This document shows, in pieces, positions 22,440-35,368 of a stretch of DNA of 64,000 bases (position 1 is the first letter of the stretch; each line of letters begins with the position of its first letter). The notes beneath the pieces are model-generated. The model searched no databases, was not told where the DNA came from, and saw only the letters and a program-made list of their open reading frames with translations. Origin of the DNA: Emmonsiellopsis sp. PD_33 (taxonomy: Eukaryota; Ascomycota; Eurotiomycetes; Onygenales; Ajellomycetaceae); assembly GCA_032988165.1 (NCBI GenBank), contig JANTQF010000037.1, positions 1 to 64,000 on the forward strand. The letters run 5' to 3'. Made by a program: the position numbers and the translations under genes.

Positions 22440-25031
22440 AGGAGAGGGAGTGGTATGATAATAAGATAAGTATGATAATTCAGAGTTATTCTACTATATG
22501 ACTGAGAGAAGAAAACTCTAATCATACTAGTACACATGAGAAGGCTGCTTATCTCAAATTCCTTCAATAAGGAGAATAAAAATAATTAATCCCAGATATT
22601 AATATAGGAACAACATTAATCTCATTAAATATAGTAGAAATATCATTATATCATTACCAAAAAGTGTTACCTTTGAAGCTTAGAGATTTATTTAATATAA
22701 TAAAAGAATAAGATGCTGTTGATATATATATATATAGGATCTCATCAAAAGCATTAAGAAATATATATATATTTCAATGAGTATTACTGGTTTTCTACTA
22801 TAGTAATTCTAATTAGAAAATAGGGGTAATAAAATTTAATTCAATCAATCATATTATCTTATCCTCCCCTCTATCTCCACTCTACTATACTAAAAGAGAA
22901 AAATTCAAAAAAACTCCTCTTTCTTCTTCTCATCCTCCTCCTCCTTCTTATTCTCCTTCTCCTTATTCTTTTTCTCATCCTCCTCCTCTTCCTCTTCCTC
23001 TACCTTTCCATTCTCAATAATTTACTCCTTCTCCTCCTCCTCATCCTTCTCCTCCTTCTTATTAGAGATGAGAACAACCTTAAACTTATCCTCCAGCATC
23101 TCCTCTGGTAGAGATAGCTCCTCACAACAGGTCAGATCAACCTAGGCATTAAAATTAGCTATCTTCTAATCAGCTACATCAGCATTAACCCTAATAGCAA
23201 GAAGATTAGCCTAGATAGAGAGTAATGTAGCCTCTTCAATGTTCTGAATCATCATGCACATGCAGAAGGTAAAGAGGTTCTTAATCTCCTTCTCATTATA
23301 AATCTACTAATTCATTTAATTAGATTAGAAGAGTATTACTACAGAGTATGATTAGAACTCTTACCTGCTTGAGCTTTTTAACCTCACACTCCAGAATTTC
23401 CTCAACTTACTTCTAATAGTATTTCTTCTCAGCAGCCTTCTTTATGACCTCCTCTCACTCCATCTTCATCTCATATCATTTCTAAGAGTACTTCTAGTCT
23501 TAATACTTCTACATCAGCTACTTTATTATCTTCTTCTTCAATTCCTCATGCCCAGCCTTATCAGCTTTATTTCTAATATAAATTAGCTGAATTCATATAT
23601 AAGTATTATCATAGATCATTATCATTCATTTTCCTTACATAGCTTTTTCAGTGTAATATAGTATACCTTACAGTTAGTCTCACCCCATTTGAATGCTTTC
23701 TTCTCAGGCCCCTCAAGCTGGTAGCAACACTCATAGGCCTTAGTTGTGTAGATCTTGAAGGCAGGTAAAGATATGACTAATGATGATAGTGGGAGAGAGC
23801 AATAATTATAATAGTGAGATAGGGATATCAAAAGAGGAGAGGTAGGAAAGTGGTAGGAAAAGAAGGGAAGAAAGAGAAGAAGAAAAGGAAAAATAAAAAG
23901 ATAGGGAGAATTTCTTTAATTTAAAAGCAGGTTATTTACATTTGATGTGTCTATATTTGATATTTTTTGTATGGCATTGCCAGGCAATTCATATTAGGAA
24001 TAGACCCAGATGATGATTATAGATTGTTAAAATAGCTGATTAGAGTTAGAATTTCAATAATATTTCTTTTTTTTTTCCTCCTCTTCTTCTCTCTCTTCTT
24101 CTTTTCTCTATTTATTCTATTCCTCCTCTCTCATCATCTCAATCAGCCATATCTCTATCTCCCCTGCTCTTTATTCAAACATATTGATATCTTCTCCTCT
24201 GATTTAAAAATGCCAAAGTACACCCTCCTTCCTCATCAAGTAGTGATGAAAAATAGTGTATCTGGTTGCAAAGCAGCCTATGAGACACACATCACTGAGT
24301 AGAAGGCCAAGTAGAATTAATATCATACTAAGCTCCCTAATGTCTTAAGAAACTACTAAGTTAAATATAATCTTAAGTCTCACTATTATTATAATAAGAA
24401 TAGTAAGTTATGATCATACTTTTCAGTAACACTTAGTAGCTCATTCAGGTTAATAAAGTGAATTTAGGAGGTCTGATTCTATTAGAAATCTAAGGAGCTC
24501 ATTTTCATCAAGGCTGTAATGGCACATTTAATTCATAAGATTAATAATAGGAAGTATTACTTTCAGTACTTCATCCTCAATATCATTTAGTTGGCAGTGG
24601 AAATAGCTCTCATCATCCTTTTCAAGTGTAAGTTAACTACTCTACTAAGTCTACTAAATATATATACTGATTATATTATGAATATAGGTAGAGTTAAAAT
24701 GATGGTATATGAGAAGTGGTTAACTCTTAGAGTTAAGAATATACAATTAGTGAGAGAGATAGTAGATGCAATTAAGTTAGAGTACTTTGAGCAGACTACC
24801 CTCAAGGTTTAAGAGGGTTTTTTAATGTTTTTGTGTGTTTTTAGTTTTTTAGTTTTTTTAGTTTAGGGTTGGGGCTGGGGCCTTCAGGCAATAAAAAATA
24901 ATAATATTTGATAATACTTGCTGATGCAAATCTCCCAATTTGAAATTATTATATGGTGTGTGGCAGGGCTGCTACTGGCTTGGCACTATTAGTAACACAT
25001 GTGATTATGATTAGGTAATATTGTAGTATTC
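22440..25031. other. AT-rich filler of hAT-1 with two unrecognised coding remnants
   Basis: 22880-23600 is strongly pyrimidine-rich on the plus strand and would encode a Glu/Lys-rich, coiled-coil-like protein on the minus strand. It continues into an open minus-strand frame at 23622-23831 (KAYECCYQLEGPEKKAFKW). A plus-strand remnant spans 24210-24812, beginning MPKYTLLPHQVV and ending ...KLEYFEQTTLKV. I do not recognise either family. They may be cargo of hAT-1 or part of a further lost element. Confidence 0.4.
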
Positions 25032-25080
25032 CTGGTCCTATTTGATCCCATATATAGATAATGGGATCAAATGGGACCAG
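25032..25080. repeat. 20-bp-arm palindrome next to hAT-2
   Basis: Arms CTGGTCCTATTTGATCCCAT and ATGGGATCAAATGGGACCAG are complementary except for one base, around a short ATATAG-type centre. The right arm ends in GGGACCAG, which served as the target site of hAT-2. A structural hairpin of hAT-1. Confidence 0.75.
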
Positions 25081-25561
25081 TAGTGTTGTTTTTTTTCAGA
25101 TTTGAGTTGAAAAACTGCCTTAGGTGCCCACCTAAATGGGTTCACAGGTTGGGTGTGTTTGGCTAAACCTAAAAAGTTAAGTTAGTAGGTTAGAATGGGG
25201 CAACCTATTTGACCTGCTACAGGTTGCCTTAAAGGGCTAGTGCAGATTCAATTACTAAATTTACCCAAAATGGATAGTTATACCTGTATATTTCAGAAGA
25301 TATATGCACAATTTTGCAGAACATGTCATATAATATAGATATGTATTGAATTTAGTAAAATATTCATATAAATAAAGATGTATAAAATTAATATAAATTC
25401 AATTTTAACTATCTAGGAGATAACTGAAAACACTACATATAAGATAACTGAAAATACTATGTAGGAGATAACTGAAAATAACAAGTCTATTTACATTTAT
25501 TTGTTTCACTTCTGGTTGTAACACCAACTTGCCTGCTCCTATATGAATGAATACTCTGAAC

Positions 25562-25929
25562 TAGTGTTGTAAATCTAACCTATAAACCTGCCAGATTTTA
25601 AACCTGAAAAGAAAAAAGCTCTATGTCAGGCCTGAGGTGCCAAACTCAATGAGCTTTTTCAAACCTGACAGGTTGGTGCTAGTCCCAAATAGGCTTAGTG
25701 CTGGCTATATTAAGCTTAGTGTAGTCTCAATGCAGTTAGTGCACTCAGGCCTTGATGTGCTAATCCAGATTTGGAATATGCTAAGCTTAATATAGCTGGT
25801 ACTAAGCCTATTTAGGACTAGTGCTAATCTGTAATGAGCTTTTTGGGTTGACCCCCCCTAACCTGATAACCCATTTGGGTGGGCACTCAAGATAGTTTTT
25901 CAATCTGAATCTAAAAAAAAACAACACTA
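25562..25929 (-). mobile_element. 368-bp MITE derived from hAT-2, nested in it
   Basis: Ends TAGTGTTGTAAATC and AAAACAACACTA are flanked by a perfect 8-bp duplication CTCTGAAC (25554-25561 and 25930-25937). Its right end, complemented, matches the left end of hAT-2 for about 70 bp, and its left end matches the complemented right end of hAT-2. It is therefore an internally deleted copy of hAT-2 inserted in reverse orientation. No coding capacity. Confidence 0.88.
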
Positions 25930-26039
25930 CTCTGAACCTTCAATGCATGCATTGATCTTCCCAGCCAAAGAGTCCTGATAACCTAGTCAAAAAATAGCTC
26001 TTTCAATTTTTAACTTACTTATAGATTTTGAAAATATTA

Positions 26040-27340
26040 TAACCCTCATCATCTAAATGTTCATCTAACTCATGAAAATTCTCATCTGAAGACTCATGTA
26101 ATACTAGATCTTAATCTGATGAACTGTATGAATTAGATCCTTATTGAGCTAACTTTTTCTCCTTCACCTGGTTGTGTTTGATTGGGGCCATGAAGACAGG
26201 TCCATCCATATCATATTAACTGAGCCATTAAATGTAGAAGGAAAAATTGATGTTATTAGAGGTTTATAGAAATTTAAGTATCTTCTTGCCAACCTAATGA
26301 ATTGCATTCATTGTAATGATATAATTTCTAAAAGCTCCTTCATAGCCCATTCTCTCCCTTAAGTTATGAAACTTTGAGAACATATCACACTGTTTTCTAA
26401 TCATTACCCTAAGAGACCAGCTGAAGTCATGGAAGTGGTCCAATGAGCTCATATAGAGAGAATTAGGAATATGAGTTAGATATGAAGATTTGATGTTATT
26501 ATAGATAACATAAGAAACTAAATTATAGGTTAATATCATCAGTAAATAAACATCATATATAAAGAGAAATATACTTTCATGTCTGCAAATATAGTTCTTC
26601 AGACCTTGAATGTATTTATCTTACTCAAATAGAGTAAACATGAGAACAGTGTTCAATTCAGTAGCCTAATAATAGTAGAATAGAATCTCTCATTTAATCA
26701 TGCAAGCCTTATAATTAAGATCACAGCTATATTTTATACTCTCATTAGCAAGTAATATGATGTGATAAGCACATGAAGTAGTACTTTTAATATCTATCTT
26801 TCACATGGAATTGAAGAGTTAATGATGGAATCAGTCCTCATTAGTGGTGTAATCTCCACACTGAGATGATGGATTGGGCAGGTTTCCCCCATTGATGGTA
26901 ATAGTTACAGAATGGGGGGAGCTTTCCCTATTAGCAGCAACAGTCATAGGATGAGAGGAGCTTTCCCCATTGGCAGTAATAGTCACAGGATGAGGGGAGG
27001 ACTCCCTATTAGTAGCAATGATTGCAGGATGGAAGAAGGACTTCATGTCTGCAGTGATGAATAGGATTGAAAGATGAGGTTGAAAGGTAGACTTGAAAGA
27101 TAAAGTTTAGAGATAGTATTAGAGGATGGACTCAAAAAACATTAATGTTCTGAAATGTCAGAGAAAGACTATTATTATTTAACTATAGTGGCTGGATGCT
27201 TGCTAAGATTTCAATTTAAATGGAGAAAGGCTGAGCAGACAAGCATTATAATGTAATATCATATTTAGAGATTAAATTATATAAGATCATCACAATGAAC
27301 TGGGGTTCATTGTAATATATATAAGCTACAATTAAAAAGT
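26040..27340 (-). pseudogene. unknown coding remnant, copy A of a tandem pair
   Basis: Minus-strand remnant with an open stretch at 26294-26539 (MILTYNLVSYVIYNN..., ending ITMNAIH). It shares blocks of similar sequence and order with 27680-28790 (copy B), for example the region around CAACCTAATGAATTGCATTC and the stretch around 27165-27330. I do not recognise a domain. It contains a 39-bp coding minisatellite (26890-27010). Confidence 0.5.
26890..27010 (-). repeat. 39-bp coding minisatellite
   Basis: On the minus strand a 13-residue unit (ANRESSPHPVTI-like) repeats about three times in frame, ending in TINGG. Only copy A carries it. Confidence 0.7.
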
Positions 27341-27679
27341 AGACTTTATCATACTATTATTCATCATGCTCAGGCCTCACCCTCCAAGTCATATTACAGG
27401 GTGTTGCTTTATTTACTCCATAAAGCAGGTGAGGAAGCATTGACTTCTATAAATCATAATAATTGCTAAAGATTCTAATCAATGAATTCAACCTAGATTC
27501 AAACTAATAAAGACACCAGTTATAATCATTAAGAAAAGACTAGACCTGGGATATCAGATATTAACTTGTAATATATAGCTATCTCCTCATCCTCAATCTT
27601 CTCAATATATTTATTCTTGACTCTGAATAAAGAATAGCCTTGCCTGTATTCATCTTAATTATATGTTCTCAAAGAGTGC

Positions 27680-28790
27680 TATGACTCATCATCTGATAGC
27701 TTGTCTGATTCTTGAAACTCTTCATCTGAAGACTCATTCAAGATCAGAACATGGGCTATAACTGAAGATGCTAACTGAACTAGCTGTTATTCCTTCTTTT
27801 ATCACTCTACTCTATTCTGTGTATCTGAGGTGATGATTATTGTGGCCTCTACATCATATTAGCCTGGGTGTTTGATGTAAAATGAGAGGTTCACCTCATT
27901 ATTAGCCTATAAGAACTTAACTGCCTCCTTGCCCACCTAATGAATATAATTCATGGCTGTAGAAGCATCCTTAAAGAAGTTATGATCCATTATTCTTTAT
28001 CTTATCTTATGAAATCATGAAAATGCATATTAGCTGTTGATAATCTGACTCAGATCATAGAAGAACTGGTAAAAGTGGGAAACTAAGGCACAGAAATGCT
28101 GCCAAGGCTTTGAAAAGAATGTATTTTATTCATGTTAATACTTTATATCATCCATCAATTAGTAATGCCATTAAATAATAAGGGTTAGTGTAGATAAATA
28201 TATGCTCATATACATCAATCACTTACTCCAGTTCTTATGTGTATTTTGCTTGGTAGTATAAAGTAAAGATGAGTATGATATTAAGCTCTGTTGACTGATA
28301 GTATTAATATAGAATCTCCTATTTAATCATGCAAGCTCTGCAATTAGAATTACAGTCATATTTTATTCTTACATTAGTAAGTAAGATCAAACTAGATGTA
28401 TATACAGCAGTATCTTCTATATCTGTGTTTCTCATGCCATTAAAGGCCTGATAGTGGAACTACTCCTCCTTGATACACTCATATTAGCTAAGTGGGGTAT
28501 CTGGGGTTTCCATGCTGATAGAGGGTCTAGAGGTGCAAGGTGAGTACTGCCTGTTAGTGGAGAAGAGAAAAGGATGGAGAATGAGTAATTTCAGATCAAG
28601 AAGGAAATAGTATTATTATTTAATCTCAGTAGGCAGATAGATAGAATTCCAGTTTGAACTGGGGAGGACTGAATAAACAAGCATCATAATGTAAAAGCTC
28701 TTTCACAGAGAGAGTTATATAAGATCATTACAATGAATTAGGGTTCATTGTGCAGCATGCAAGTTACACCTATAAAGCAGCCTTTATGAT
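27680..28790 (-). pseudogene. unknown coding remnant, copy B of a tandem pair
   Basis: Diverged counterpart of 26040-27340 in the same orientation, about 1.5 kb away. Matching blocks include the acidic stretch near 27700-27745, the GCCCACCTAATGAAT block near 27930, and the 3' block near 28610-28770. Full of stops. Family unknown. Confidence 0.5.
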
Positions 28791-29740
28791 AATATAATTA
28801 GTGATAATGATCAATCATTTATGATCTTCTACCAATCAATAAAAGCCTGGAAAATTCCAACCAATAAATTGAACTTAAGTTTAAATAAATAAAGAATGAT
28901 TATGCAGAAGACCCAGTGTTTTCCATGCTAATACAAATAAGGGAAGAAGGATCTAAAGATAACAAGTAACATTCATTAACATCATTGTTGAATGGGAGTA
29001 TATCAATTATTAAAGGCAAAGAGTATGAGGTAGATGATGATATTATTTGACAAGCTACATTATAGATATAGATGTCCTTGTACTAGAGTGATTTGTATTA
29101 AGAATTGCACTCCATATAGAGAAGATAGGAATATTAGTGGTGATGAACAATAGTCAGTACTACCTGGAGATATATATATATATATCTATCATCATGATTC
29201 AATCAGAATATATCAATGAGAGAGACAAACTAATATCTAAATATAAATCTGAGTTGAACAGGAATGAACCTAGGTTTAATCATAAAACTTACTAAAAAAG
29301 AAAGATGCTATAAATAAATTAGTTGGATTCTATATACTGTAAGAGAGATGTTAACAACAAGACAACTATAATAGTTTATAGATGATGTTTATCTATTTTA
29401 TTACCTTCCTGATCATCATAACAGTGGTTTTTGGAGTAAACTGCATTATAGACTGAACTGCACTGAGTATTCTAGTTTTATATAAGAGTAGTTTATCTTC
29501 CTCCCTATTATTTTTTTCCTTCCTTAGCAACTACACTCATTTGGATCCCCCAACTTTCATTTTCTTTTTATTTCACAGTTTTCCAGATTGCACTACATTG
29601 AATTCAACATCCTCTACTTTTTGATAAGTTTAAATTGAACTTAAGTTCAATCTATATATATACTTCAAATTGCATATATAAATATATATACTTATTAACC
29701 TCAGTAATGCTAACATATTTAGTTCTGATACATATCTATA
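28791..29740. other. AT-rich spacer with palindromic motifs
   Basis: No coding remnant recognised. It contains three copies of the TTGAACYTARGTTCAA-type palindrome (28869-28884, 29264-29280, 29635-29650) and an ATATAT run at 29170. Confidence 0.45.
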
Positions 29741-32522
29741 ATGATGAACCTACTAGGTGAAGATCCTTCTAGCCCAGTAGAAGATAGAGTTCTATTTGAG
29801 GTAAGTAAATATGAGTACTATATTAACCATGTATTACTAGGCATTATCATGGTAGATGTTTAGGGCCTCAATACTGAATGATCATATAGGGCCTGCAACT
29901 AAGATCTCAGGGAGAATCACATGAAAAAACTTGTTTCATCATTTGAAATGAAGAGTGTTAAGCAGTGTGGGATCAACACACACATAAAAGTGACCTTACT
30001 ACAGTCAGACTTTAAATTTTACTTTGAGATGTATGAGAAGGAGCATAAAGATGATCCTCAATATAAGTATACTATTATAAATCTATAGAACTTCAGCCTC
30101 TGAGACATCAATAAACTTGTGGTCTTTAATATTAACTAAGAAATTAACTCTACTTCCCCTATCCTTAAGGTAGGGCAGCACTGACATACTGCACTGATTG
30201 AGTACAATTAGAAACTATCCAGTGAAGATGTGAGTCTACTCTATTAGTGTGAATTAAATCTAGATTTAATACTAATCATTGTACTTTTCAGTGTTCATAC
30301 ATGTAGGCTGTTGAAATCTATGATTGCACTTTGCTGTACAATAATACTAATATACTAGACTCTTTACATATAAATAAACATGATATCTATAGAGCTAATA
30401 ATGATAGTAATAGCTTTTATGGGATCATAAGTGTGTTAGATGCAAAAAGTAATTAGAAATAAGTAAATCTCCTTAAAAATGAAATTGCTCTCAAGCAGTA
30501 AATCACCTGCATGTTTGAGGTGAATATTGAGAATAGTAGTCACTGAACTACTATTCTGTGCAATGAGATAATATACAAAGTATTTACTATATATATGTTG
30601 ACATTCTATGACTATAAGACTTTTACTATCAGCTCAATGAATAAAATTGTCAGAGTAAAGATAGATGAAGTGAGTTAATTCATTCCACCCAGAATTTATG
30701 AACATCAAAATTGAACTTAAGTTAGATTTAGATGCTAATATTCCACTGCCACTTTCTTTACTTCTGCCTAGCATTTAAAGAGTCACTACTGAAGGTTCTT
30801 GCTCTGAATATCAAATAGCTAGTTTCTTTTGATATGCTAGCTTATGATGATGTTCTCTGCCCTCTATTTTTCCTAGATAGCAATGATCTCACTACTAGAA
30901 TCCTCAAGAGTAATTTATCTGTTAATAAAAAGTATTTCTAGCAGGAGTCTAAAGGGGTGATCCTGCCTCACATAAATCCTCCCTACAAACATAAAGGGAA
31001 AATCTATGCCACATGATGATCTGAATTTCTTGTGAGACTCCTGAATGTAGAGTATCAGGCAGTATTTGACTATCTGAGGATGATATGCAGATCTATTAAG
31101 GTGATTAAAATATAGCTAGTGATAAGTAAGTATCAGACTTAGGTGTTAGAACTATTAAAGAAAATTCTAGCCTATATTATCTTCTAGGTTAAGCCTAGTT
31201 GGATAATTCCTATGAACTCTGTGAAGGAGTACTGCACATTCCAGTGGTCCCATGTGATCAGTGAGATTATGGACAATAAAGATGACAAGAGGTATAAGCA
31301 TGCAGTATCTTTAATAACTAGTTTGTGGGATCATGTCTCAGAGTGGGTGCAAGTATTTTTAATATTAATGTTCAGGGATTAGGTAAGTTGCATTGAACTT
31401 TGATTCAACATTTTAATACTGATAGATCATAGTTTGATGTGCTGAAAGATAAGATTACCCAGGAGGATTATCTGACTGATCATATTGAAGCTGTTGTGTA
31501 TCACTCCAAATTCAATCATTCCCACTGGAGACAAGTTCTCTCTCTTTATAAAGAGGTAAGAATGCATTCCTTCAAGGGATGTATGGTAATTTTCAATGAG
31601 GAGGACATACTGGTGTGTCTGCAAACAAAGTTCATGTGATTGATCATAAAATGCTAACTAGGAATAGAAAAATATAAAGCTAACTACCCTCTAGGGTGTT
31701 CAAGTAGTAGACACTCAATATGCTACTAATTACAAGCTTTATAAATATTCATAGCTTATAAATCTCTAGGTGAAGGATGCATTAAGAACTGAGGCTGCTA
31801 TCTTTAGGTTATTATTTAAATATTAATAACTTAAGCAGCTGATTATTAATATTTTGTGTAATGACTTCTTAAAGGTAGTTCTGACAAAGCAGATATCAGG
31901 GTTGACCTTCACTTTGCAGGTAAGGGATGGTGAAATATAATCATATTTTAAATTAAACTTTAATTCAATTTGATATCTAATACTGAATGCTAAATGCTCA
32001 TACTCTCTTGTTTAGAACCAGCTCAATGAGGTCTTTAAGGATGTCCAAAAATATACTATAATATTATTAAACACCAGTTAGACTGCCTTTACTGAGAATT
32101 TAGCTGAGGATCTTGAAGTATTTACACTCAACATCTGATGCATGCAAAAGATAATTAAAGAGAGGATTAGTGACTCAGTAATTTTAATTGATAAGAGTCA
32201 GCTGAGTTCTGAGGCTGTTACTACTGACCTTATTCTACACTTAAAGCTGTGTATCTATATGGAATCATCAGAGGAAATATTGAAGGGTGTCTTACACAAA
32301 TATAAAGTACTAGTACCTCCCAAGAGAGAGGTTAAATTAAAGTCAAAGACATTCTCCAACAAATGATCTAAGAGATCTACTGTGGCCTTGAATGTAATAG
32401 AGGTTATCACAACTACAACTAATGATAATGATGATAGGGAGGGTGACCTCATCAGCCTTCAAATCTAGATGTGTGTGAACATGAAATTGAAGGCTGGTGC
32501 TAGTAAGAAGATAATAAAGTGA
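29741..32522 (+). pseudogene. intron-bearing gene remnant with ParB-like GQH motif
   Basis: Begins MMNLLGEDPSSPVEDRVL and runs to TGA at 32520. Several canonical introns are still visible (30230-30291, 30670-30771, 31383-31425, 31920-32015). Exon 2 reads like a fungal ParB-like/DUF3723-type protein, with VKVTLL-like strands followed by PILKVGQH-HTALIEYN, resembling the HGQHR motif of such proteins. A stretch around 31203-31300 reads WIIPMNSVKEYCTFQWSHVI. Assignment is weak. Broken by many stops. Its place inside hAT-2 suggests captured cargo or a lost nested element. Confidence 0.45.
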
Positions 32523-35368
32523 TTTTAGCTCTGGTTTTTTCTTTATTATAATGCATAGGGTGGTTGGATTGGTTGGATCAGGGGATTGAGTTGGGATTTC
32601 TTATTTATGGGTCATGACATGGGGTGGCTTTTTGACTATTGAACTTTAGTTTAATAGTGCTATTAATGGTTTGTTTTACAAGTATGAAGAATCTTCAATA
32701 ATGGTTGAATTTTGATGCAGATTGATTTCTTTGAATTTTAAAAGTTTACTTGATGTTTTTTTGCAGATAAATTACATCTAGTTTGTGATATAATAATAGA
32801 AAAATGATATGTTTTATTGACAGCAATGTGATTAATCTGCTTGCTTTTCCCTTTCCTTTATATTTCTCTTTTTTTTTGAAAAACCTGATAGAAAATTTTT
32901 TCCCTTGAAGTACTCTAATAGAAAAAGAATATCCTCTTAAATACTAGAATACTCTTATGAGTTTAATTGATGAATTCAATCTAAGTTCAATTTTCTCTTA
33001 TAATTAAATTTATTAATATCCCTCCATTCTTTTACTCCTTTCTAGCTTTATCAGCCTTAATATTCTAATAGTCTCTCCACAATGCCTTCATCCCCTATAT
33101 TATCTAGCTCTGTTTTCTCCAATGGTAAGAACCAACCATCACTGGATCCATCCACCCCAAGCTCAGTAGTACAGAAAACACCCCTGGTAGCTTCAAACTA
33201 ATTAGCTTGCACTGACACTGTTAGTCTTAGTAGCTCACCAGCTAATAAGCATGTGTCCCAATTAAATGTAGTATCATCTGGGCTGGTCATTGTCATCAGG
33301 GGGAATTACAGCAAGTATTGTGTTGTTCTTGATGAGAAGAATCATCTGAATTTTCTTTGATAGTAAAAGACTATAAAATGGCTAATTGCCCATCCCAAGC
33401 TTGCTGAGAAGATGGCTGTCTGGGGATCAACATGGTGAATAAACTAGATGTGAAGGAAATTCAATGAGGTAGTAATATATCCTGATAGAATCCTAAAGGT
33501 GCAGTATGCATATTATGGCCAGCTCATGGCCAATTTAACCCTGAAAAACCATGGCATAAAGACCCTCAGTTGCTATCTTGAGAAGTATGCTACTTGAATC
33601 TGGAAATAGGGCAAGTCACAGTATAAATACAAAATAATAGAGTTCTTTGCCTAGAAGGATGTGAGTTTTTTTATTTCTTATAATTAAATTAAGATTCCAA
33701 CTAACTATTAGCTAGAAAGTGAATGCCTATCTGATTCTGAATAAGGAGAATCTTCTGGCTCAGCTAGCCAAGATAATTATTACCACTTAAACCCTATTTA
33801 ACATTATTTACTATTCAGAGTTCAAGCAGCTGATCTAAATGGTAGCATCCAATCCATTCTTAGGGATTCTTACTTGACAGACTGTTATAAACCATCTACT
33901 TGCAAACTCACAGAAGATTATTATAGATTAGCTGGAGAAATTGTCTTCAACCTCACAGATCTCAATTAGTATTAACTGCTGAATCTCATCCTATGAGAAC
34001 CTCTCCTTCATAGGAATACTTGGTCATTTTATCTCTGAGGATTGATAACCTGTGGATGTGCTGCTTAATTTTGAGTATGTTTATGAGTTATATACTAGTC
34101 AGAAGCTAGTAAATCTCATGTTAAAATGTGCAGATGAGTATCATCTTAGAGGTTAGATCTTAGCTAATACAACTAACAATACAGGGAATAATGACATGCT
34201 CACCCAGGCACTCTTTTAGATAATATGAATAAGTCAGTTAATCTCATAGTTTACTGATTCAGAGTTACAGAAGTTAGGGATGAATCAGCATGTTTCTTGC
34301 CTGGTATATATATTTTAACTATGTTTAGGTGCCATCTTCTGATGAATTGATATAAATGCCCAGGAGGAACTGAATCCTACTCTGAATGATGATCTTTTTA
34401 ATAAGGATATTAGTAGCACTTTATAAAAAATATGAAGTATTTTACCTCTGAATCTGATGATCTTTCTGACTGTTTTATTTTCATTAAGATCTACCAGTTT
34501 ACTTAATTTATCCATTACTCCTCACAATAAGTCTCTTATTTTAAGAAATATCAGCTTGAGTTCTCTCACATAATAGCACTCACAGTGCAAACTAATTACC
34601 CTACATAATGGAACTCAACATACCTTCTATTAAAATGGCTGCTAAAGTTTTAAAAGACTGTGAATTACTTTATTCTCTATTATGATTTTGCAGATCATTC
34701 TTCCTCTTTCTCAGCTACTAAGTAGAAGTAGATTGCTTATCTTATGAATATCTATTCAGTGTTTAGAAGTCTGATAAATAGTTTATCTCAGGAAAAGAAG
34801 TCCTCCCTTCCTCATGTGTTTCACATGTATAATTGTCTTTTTGACCTCCTTAGATCCATCAAATATGCTCTCTTCAGGAAGTACTATGCCTAGCATGATT
34901 GACTCTGAAAGAGTATTCAGAATATAATGACTAAGTTATGCTAGTACTACTTAAAAATTAATGAGAATCATAGCTATCTCTATGCCATGATAATATATCT
35001 TCATTCAGGCCTCAAACCATTGAAGTTCCACAATAGTGTCTGGTTGGATGACAATGTGGACTGGTATGAAAAATATCTGAGTATCTTTATGAAGGTGTAT
35101 CAACTATATAAGGGCAAACTGACATAGGAATTAATGGTAGGTTCATCCCCTTAAGGCCATAAGAATGTTCAGAAGTGCAAGCATGAGCACATCATACTGA
35201 AGAAGGTTTTGAACAATGTGAATTAACACTGTAAATACAAATATAAGTCATCTAGTTGAAGTTATTCTCCCCCCATAATCTTACCACAAGAGATTAAGTA
35301 ATATCTTAATGAAGGTATGTTCTTCTTCTTCTAATCATATTGAACTTAAGTTCTAATTCATTATTTAG
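30230..35368 (+). repeat. palindrome found in introns of two unrelated remnants
   Basis: A 16-18 bp palindrome of consensus TTGAACYTARGTTCAA sits inside GT..AG introns at 30253-30270, 30711-30726, 31393-31408, 31951-31970 (ParB-like remnant) and 35340-35355 (hAT-2 transposase). Further copies outside clear introns: 27487-27502, 28869-28884, 29264-29280, 29635-29650, 32639-32654, 32975-32990. Copies differ mainly by transitions. Confidence 0.6.
32523..33082. other. AT-rich spacer between the two plus-strand remnants
   Basis: No coding recognised. Contains two of the recurrent palindromes (32639-32654 and 32975-32990). It may hold the former promoter of the hAT-2 transposase. Confidence 0.4.

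Noticed and set aside
25081..25929. A single 849-bp element between the TAGTGTTG at 25081 and the CAACACTA at 25929
   Set aside because: The flanks do not match each other (GGGACCAG against CTCTGAAC). Each end instead finds its perfect duplication with another end: 25081 with 36423, and 25562 with 25929.
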